NCBI GenBank assembly: GCA_965215115.1
Contig: OZ244050.1
Span: 2,294,001 to 2,358,000, forward strand
Length of the DNA: 64,000 nucleotides
Source of the DNA: CALDTK01 sp965215115
GTDB taxonomy: Bacteria; Bacteroidota; Bacteroidia; Chitinophagales; Saprospiraceae
Reading direction: 5' to 3'
The notes under the pieces were generated by a model. The model searched no databases. It was not told the DNA's origin and saw only the letters and a list, made by a program, of their open reading frames with translations. Of the stretch, positions 61,390 to 64,000 are shown piece by piece (position 1 is the stretch's first letter; the number at the start of each line of letters is the position of its first letter). The position numbers and the translations under genes are program-made.

Positions 61390-62830
61390 TCACTCCCGCC
61401 GCTCGAGTACGTGGTCGAGCGAAATCATCACCGTCATCTGTGGCCTCGCCACCGCGAGCGCGCTCCTCACCGTGGCCACGGCCTACTTCTACCAGGCCGG
61501 GAGCCTGCTCCGCGTCGGGGTCGCGTTTACGGGCGTGTACATCGGTATCGAGCTCCTCAACCGCCGCGCGGCCTCGTCGCGGCTCAACTTCAAGCCCATC
61601 CTCCTGTCGGCTATCTCGGTCCACTGTGTCGCGGTGGCCTTCGGGAGCGGCCTCGGCGACGTCCAGCTCTCGTTTTTCATGGTCTCGCTCGTCGTGTGGC
61701 TCCTCATGTACCACGACGCGGCGATCCTGCGGCTGATCGGCGCGGTCCACCTCGCGGTCGCGATGGTGACCGTCTACCTGAGCGGCGGACAAATTGCCCC
61801 GGACGCCTACTTCACCCACGCCGTCCTCGCCATCATAGTGGCGTCCTTCACGGCGGCCAACTACTTGAACATTCGCTCCAACCGCGCCTACTGGTCGCGG
61901 ATGGCCGACCTCGAGGACGAGCTCTCCCGCAATGAGCTTTCGCTAAAACAGACCGCCGGCCAACTCGCCGACCAGCACCGAGACCTGAGCGACAGCTCGC
62001 GGCGCCTCCGCGAGACCGCCGCCCGCAACGCGCGCCAGGTCGAGGAGCTCAAGCTCGCCCTCGCCGAGCAGTCGCAGATCGCGCAGGCCGCCAGCAGCGA
62101 CCTGCGCCAGCCCCTGCGCAACATCAGTTCCTTCGTCCAGCTCATCGGCCGCCGCCTCGACAGACTCGGCGTCGCCGCCGAGGTCGGGGAGTACCTCGAC
62201 TTCGTCACCGACGGCGCGGCCCGCATGAACCAGATGGTCGACGACCTCCTGCGCTACTCCGAGAGCCCGGAGCCCTCGGCCCCCGTCCCCGTCGACACCG
62301 CCGAGACGATCCGCTCGATCCAGCGCAACCTCGACGATCTGTTCGCGCGGGAGCGCGGGACGCTCACGTTTTGCGAACACATGCCCGTCATCCACGGCCA
62401 GCCCACGCAAGTCTTGCAGCTCTTCCAGAACCTGATCTCCAACGGGATCAAGTTCAAGCGCCCGGGCGTCGCGCCGACGTGTCACGTCGCCTGTGGGGTC
62501 GTGGACGGGGTGGCGTGTTTTAGCGTAAGCGACAATGGCATCGGGATCCCGCAGAACCGGCTCAAGGACGTGTTCGGGCTCTTCACCCGCCTCCACGAGC
62601 GCGGCGCCTACGAGGGCACGGGCATCGGCCTCGCCACGTGTCGCCGGATCGTGATCGCGGCCGGGGGCCACATCTGGGCCGAGAGCACCGAGGGCGAGGG
62701 GACGACGTTTAGGTGGACGTGGCCGCTCGGCCAGGACGTACGCGCGCTCGCCGCCGAGGCCACCGCGCCGCTGGCCGCGCGACCGAGCGAGGTCCGGCAG
62801 GCTACACCCGCCGGGGCCCTGATGCAGTAA
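61382..62830 (+). CDS. Degenerate histidine kinase paralogue without phospho-acceptor His
   Basis: 482 residues with the same layout as the kinase upstream. The H box reads ASSDLRQPLR: Ser239 stands where H252 is in the first kinase. The ATP site looks intact (LISNGIKF, DNGIGIP, GTGIGLATCRR). It may act as a co-kinase, allosteric partner or atypical receiver of signals for the first. Confidence 0.88.
   Translation: MPDHSRRSSTWSSEIITVICGLATASALLTVATAYFYQAGSLLRVGVAFTGVYIGIELLNRRAASSRLNFKPILLSAISVHCVAVAFGSGLGDVQLSFFMVSLVVWLLMYHDAAILRLIGAVHLAVAMVTVYLSGGQIAPDAYFTHAVLAIIVASFTAANYLNIRSNRAYWSRMADLEDELSRNELSLKQTAGQLADQHRDLSDSSRRLRETAARNARQVEELKLALAEQSQIAQAASSDLRQPLRNISSFVQLIGRRLDRLGVAAEVGEYLDFVTDGAARMNQMVDDLLRYSESPEPSAPVPVDTAETIRSIQRNLDDLFARERGTLTFCEHMPVIHGQPTQVLQLFQNLISNGIKFKRPGVAPTCHVACGVVDGVACFSVSDNGIGIPQNRLKDVFGLFTRLHERGAYEGTGIGLATCRRIVIAAGGHIWAESTEGEGTTFRWTWPLGQDVRALAAEATAPLAARPSEVRQATPAGALMQ
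61935..61949 (-). repeat. GTH motif variant, GTTTTAGCGAAAGCT
   Basis: Antisense in the degenerate kinase gene, read LSLK; outer A-T. Confidence 0.65.
62517..62531 (+). repeat. GTH motif variant, GTTTTAGCGTAAGCG
   Basis: Sense in the degenerate kinase gene, read CFSVS just before the DNGIGIP box. Confidence 0.55.
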
Positions 62831-62858
62831 GCATGGTGAAGTGGGTCCGCGGACCTGC

Positions 62859-62873
62859 GTTTTGCCGAAAGGC
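62859..62873 (+). repeat. GTH motif, C-form exact
   Basis: Intergenic, upstream of the NhaC gene. Confidence 0.85.
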
Positions 62874-62935
62874 GCCCCCTGCGTCACGGCAGGCCGGCGC
62901 GCAAATCCCGGACATCCGCCGTAACCTGCACCGGT

Positions 62936-64000
62936 ATGGCACCTGAGGCAGCAGCACCTGATTTCGGACTCCTCTCCCTGGCTCCCCCCCTGCTCGCCGT
63001 CGTGCTCGCGATTACGACGCGGCAGGTGTACATCTCGCTCGTGGCCGGGATCGTGGCGGGGCAGGTGGTGCTCGGGACCTCGGCGCTCGACGTGTTCCTC
63101 GCGACGCTGCAGCGCTTCGTGGCGGTGTTCGAGGACAACGGCAACACGCGGACGATCCTGTTTTCGTGTCTGGTCGGCGCGCTGATTCTGCTGATGCAGC
63201 GCTCGGGTGGGGTAGCGGGCTTCATCGACGGCGTGCAGCGCCTCTTGGAGCGGCGCAGCGCGGCCGGGGCCACCAAGCAGGTGCAGATACTGGCCTGGCT
63301 CACGGGCATCGTCGTGTTCGTGGAGTCGAGCATCTCGGTGCTCACGGTGGGGACGCTGTTCCGGCCGATCTTCGACCGCATGCGGCTCTCGCGCGAGAAG
63401 CTGGCCTACATCGCGGACTCGAGCTCGGCGCCGGTGTGCATCCTGCTGCCGCTCAATGCCTGGGGGGCGTTCATCATGAGTCTGCTGGGGACGCAGGCGG
63501 TGGCCAATCCGCTGGGGATGTTGGTGGAGTCGATGGCCTACGCCTTCTACCCGATCGTGGCGCTGGCCCTCGTGCCGGTGGTCGTCATGACGGGCGTCGA
63601 CCTCGGCGGCATGCGCGCCGCGGAGCGCCGGGTGCAGACCACGGGTGCGCTGCTGGACGAGGGCAGCGTCGCGATGGTGGCGAGCGAACTCACGGAGACG
63701 GAGGTGAAGCCCGGGATTCCGGCGCGGGCCGTCAACATGCTGCTGCCGATCGGGACGATGGTGCTGCTGATGCCGGTCTTTTTGGCGGTGACGGGTTGGG
63801 CCAGTGGCCTTTCGGCAAAACCCGAGGGCACGTTCGTGGAGGTGCTCGGGTCGGCCATCGGGCAGGGGAGCGGCTCGACGAGCGTCCTCTCGGCGGTGAC
63901 GGGCGCGCTGATCGTGTGCTTCGTGCTGTACAAGTCTCAGCGCTTGATGGGGGTCCGGGAGATGGCCGACCTGAGCCTGAAGGGACTCTCGGCGATGCTG
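62936..64000 (+). CDS. NhaC-family Na+/H+ antiporter, 5' part
   Basis: Starts at ATG 62936 and runs off the window (355 codons visible). Many membrane helices (LLSLAPPLLAVVLAITT, ILFSCLVGALILLMQRSGGVAGFID, VVFVESSISVLTVGTLFRPIFDRMRLSREKLAYIADSSSAPVCILLPLNAWGAF). The RLSREKLAYIADSSSAPVC region is the NhaC-type core. Preceded by a GTH copy at 62859. Confidence 0.83.
   Translation, partial: MAPEAAAPDFGLLSLAPPLLAVVLAITTRQVYISLVAGIVAGQVVLGTSALDVFLATLQRFVAVFEDNGNTRTILFSCLVGALILLMQRSGGVAGFIDGVQRLLERRSAAGATKQVQILAWLTGIVVFVESSISVLTVGTLFRPIFDRMRLSREKLAYIADSSSAPVCILLPLNAWGAFIMSLLGTQAVANPLGMLVESMAYAFYPIVALALVPVVVMTGVDLGGMRAAERRVQTTGALLDEGSVAMVASELTETEVKPGIPARAVNMLLPIGTMVLLMPVFLAVTGWASGLSAKPEGTFVEVLGSAIGQGSGSTSVLSAVTGALIVCFVLYKSQRLMGVREMADLSLKGLSAML
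63807..63821 (-). repeat. GTH motif, C-form exact
   Basis: Antisense in the NhaC gene, read LSAKP. Confidence 0.85.

Overview
The window is a gene-dense, high-GC piece of a Bacteroidota chromosome. Evidence: three proteins with T9SS type A-like sorting domains, two with gliding-motility (CHU_C) C-terminal domains, a Bacteroidota-style ParE, a one-subunit succinate dehydrogenase cytochrome b, and -7 boxes of the TAnnTTTG type. A Saprospiria (Lewinella-like) or related high-GC lineage fits best; I cannot fix the genus.

Layout. 1-9.4 kb: end of parE, a DUF3291 gene, a GH78 glycosidase, trigger factor, OsmC, tRNA-Ser, a frameshifted surface protein and pyruvate kinase. 9.8-13.2 kb: a lower-GC stretch with a secreted PKD/T9SS protein, an outer-membrane barrel plus a remnant of a second copy, and an Rpn nuclease. 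13.3-17.1 kb: an NAD-salvage unit (nrtR, PRPP synthetase-like gene, nadV, HAD phosphatase). 17-26.7 kb: four Uma2 nucleases, NADAR, two lipoprotein/barrel pairs, an MFS exporter, alpha-carbonic anhydrase and a zeta-like kinase with a small partner. 27-38 kb: two low-GC cassettes, each a secreted metzincin followed by a lipoprotein, separated by a ViaA-like vWA protein, a GDWDRH-motif membrane protein, YqaE, a quinone oxidoreductase and a cation/proton antiporter. 38-51 kb: a TPR/PD40 protein, phosphohexomutase, a four-gene acyl-CoA dehydrogenase/PIG-L/methyltransferase/glycosyltransferase group, PaaI and PaaJ-like enzymes, and VapBC. 51.5-64 kb: sdhCAB, two CHU_C surface proteins, two tandem histidine kinases (the second lacks its phospho-acceptor histidine) and the start of an NhaC antiporter.

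The strongest unexplained signal is a 15-base motif, GTTTT + 3-bp stem + GNAA loop, found 57 times in 64 kb (about one per 1.1 kb). It lies on both strands, inside genes in all six frames, and between genes. Nineteen copies are exactly GTTTTGGCGAAAGCC and eight are exactly GTTTTGCCGAAAGGC; three more have A-T at the middle stem pair, so the stem changes in a compensated way while the loop stays GNAA. Copies in conserved enzymes replace residues without indels, so the motif arises by substitution, not insertion. It is missing from the low-GC secreted-protein islands. I call it the GTH motif below. It behaves like an uptake sequence or other genome-wide recognition site, but with a folded single-strand signature.

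Other signals: two secreted-protein genes have an ATG followed by a CT-dinucleotide tract that puts the gene one reading frame out, as in phase-variable loci; many genes have a -7 box only 2-8 bases before the start codon, which implies leaderless mRNAs; and short tandem repeats (7-8 bp units, often in inverted pairs) sit at gene starts and once inside a gene.
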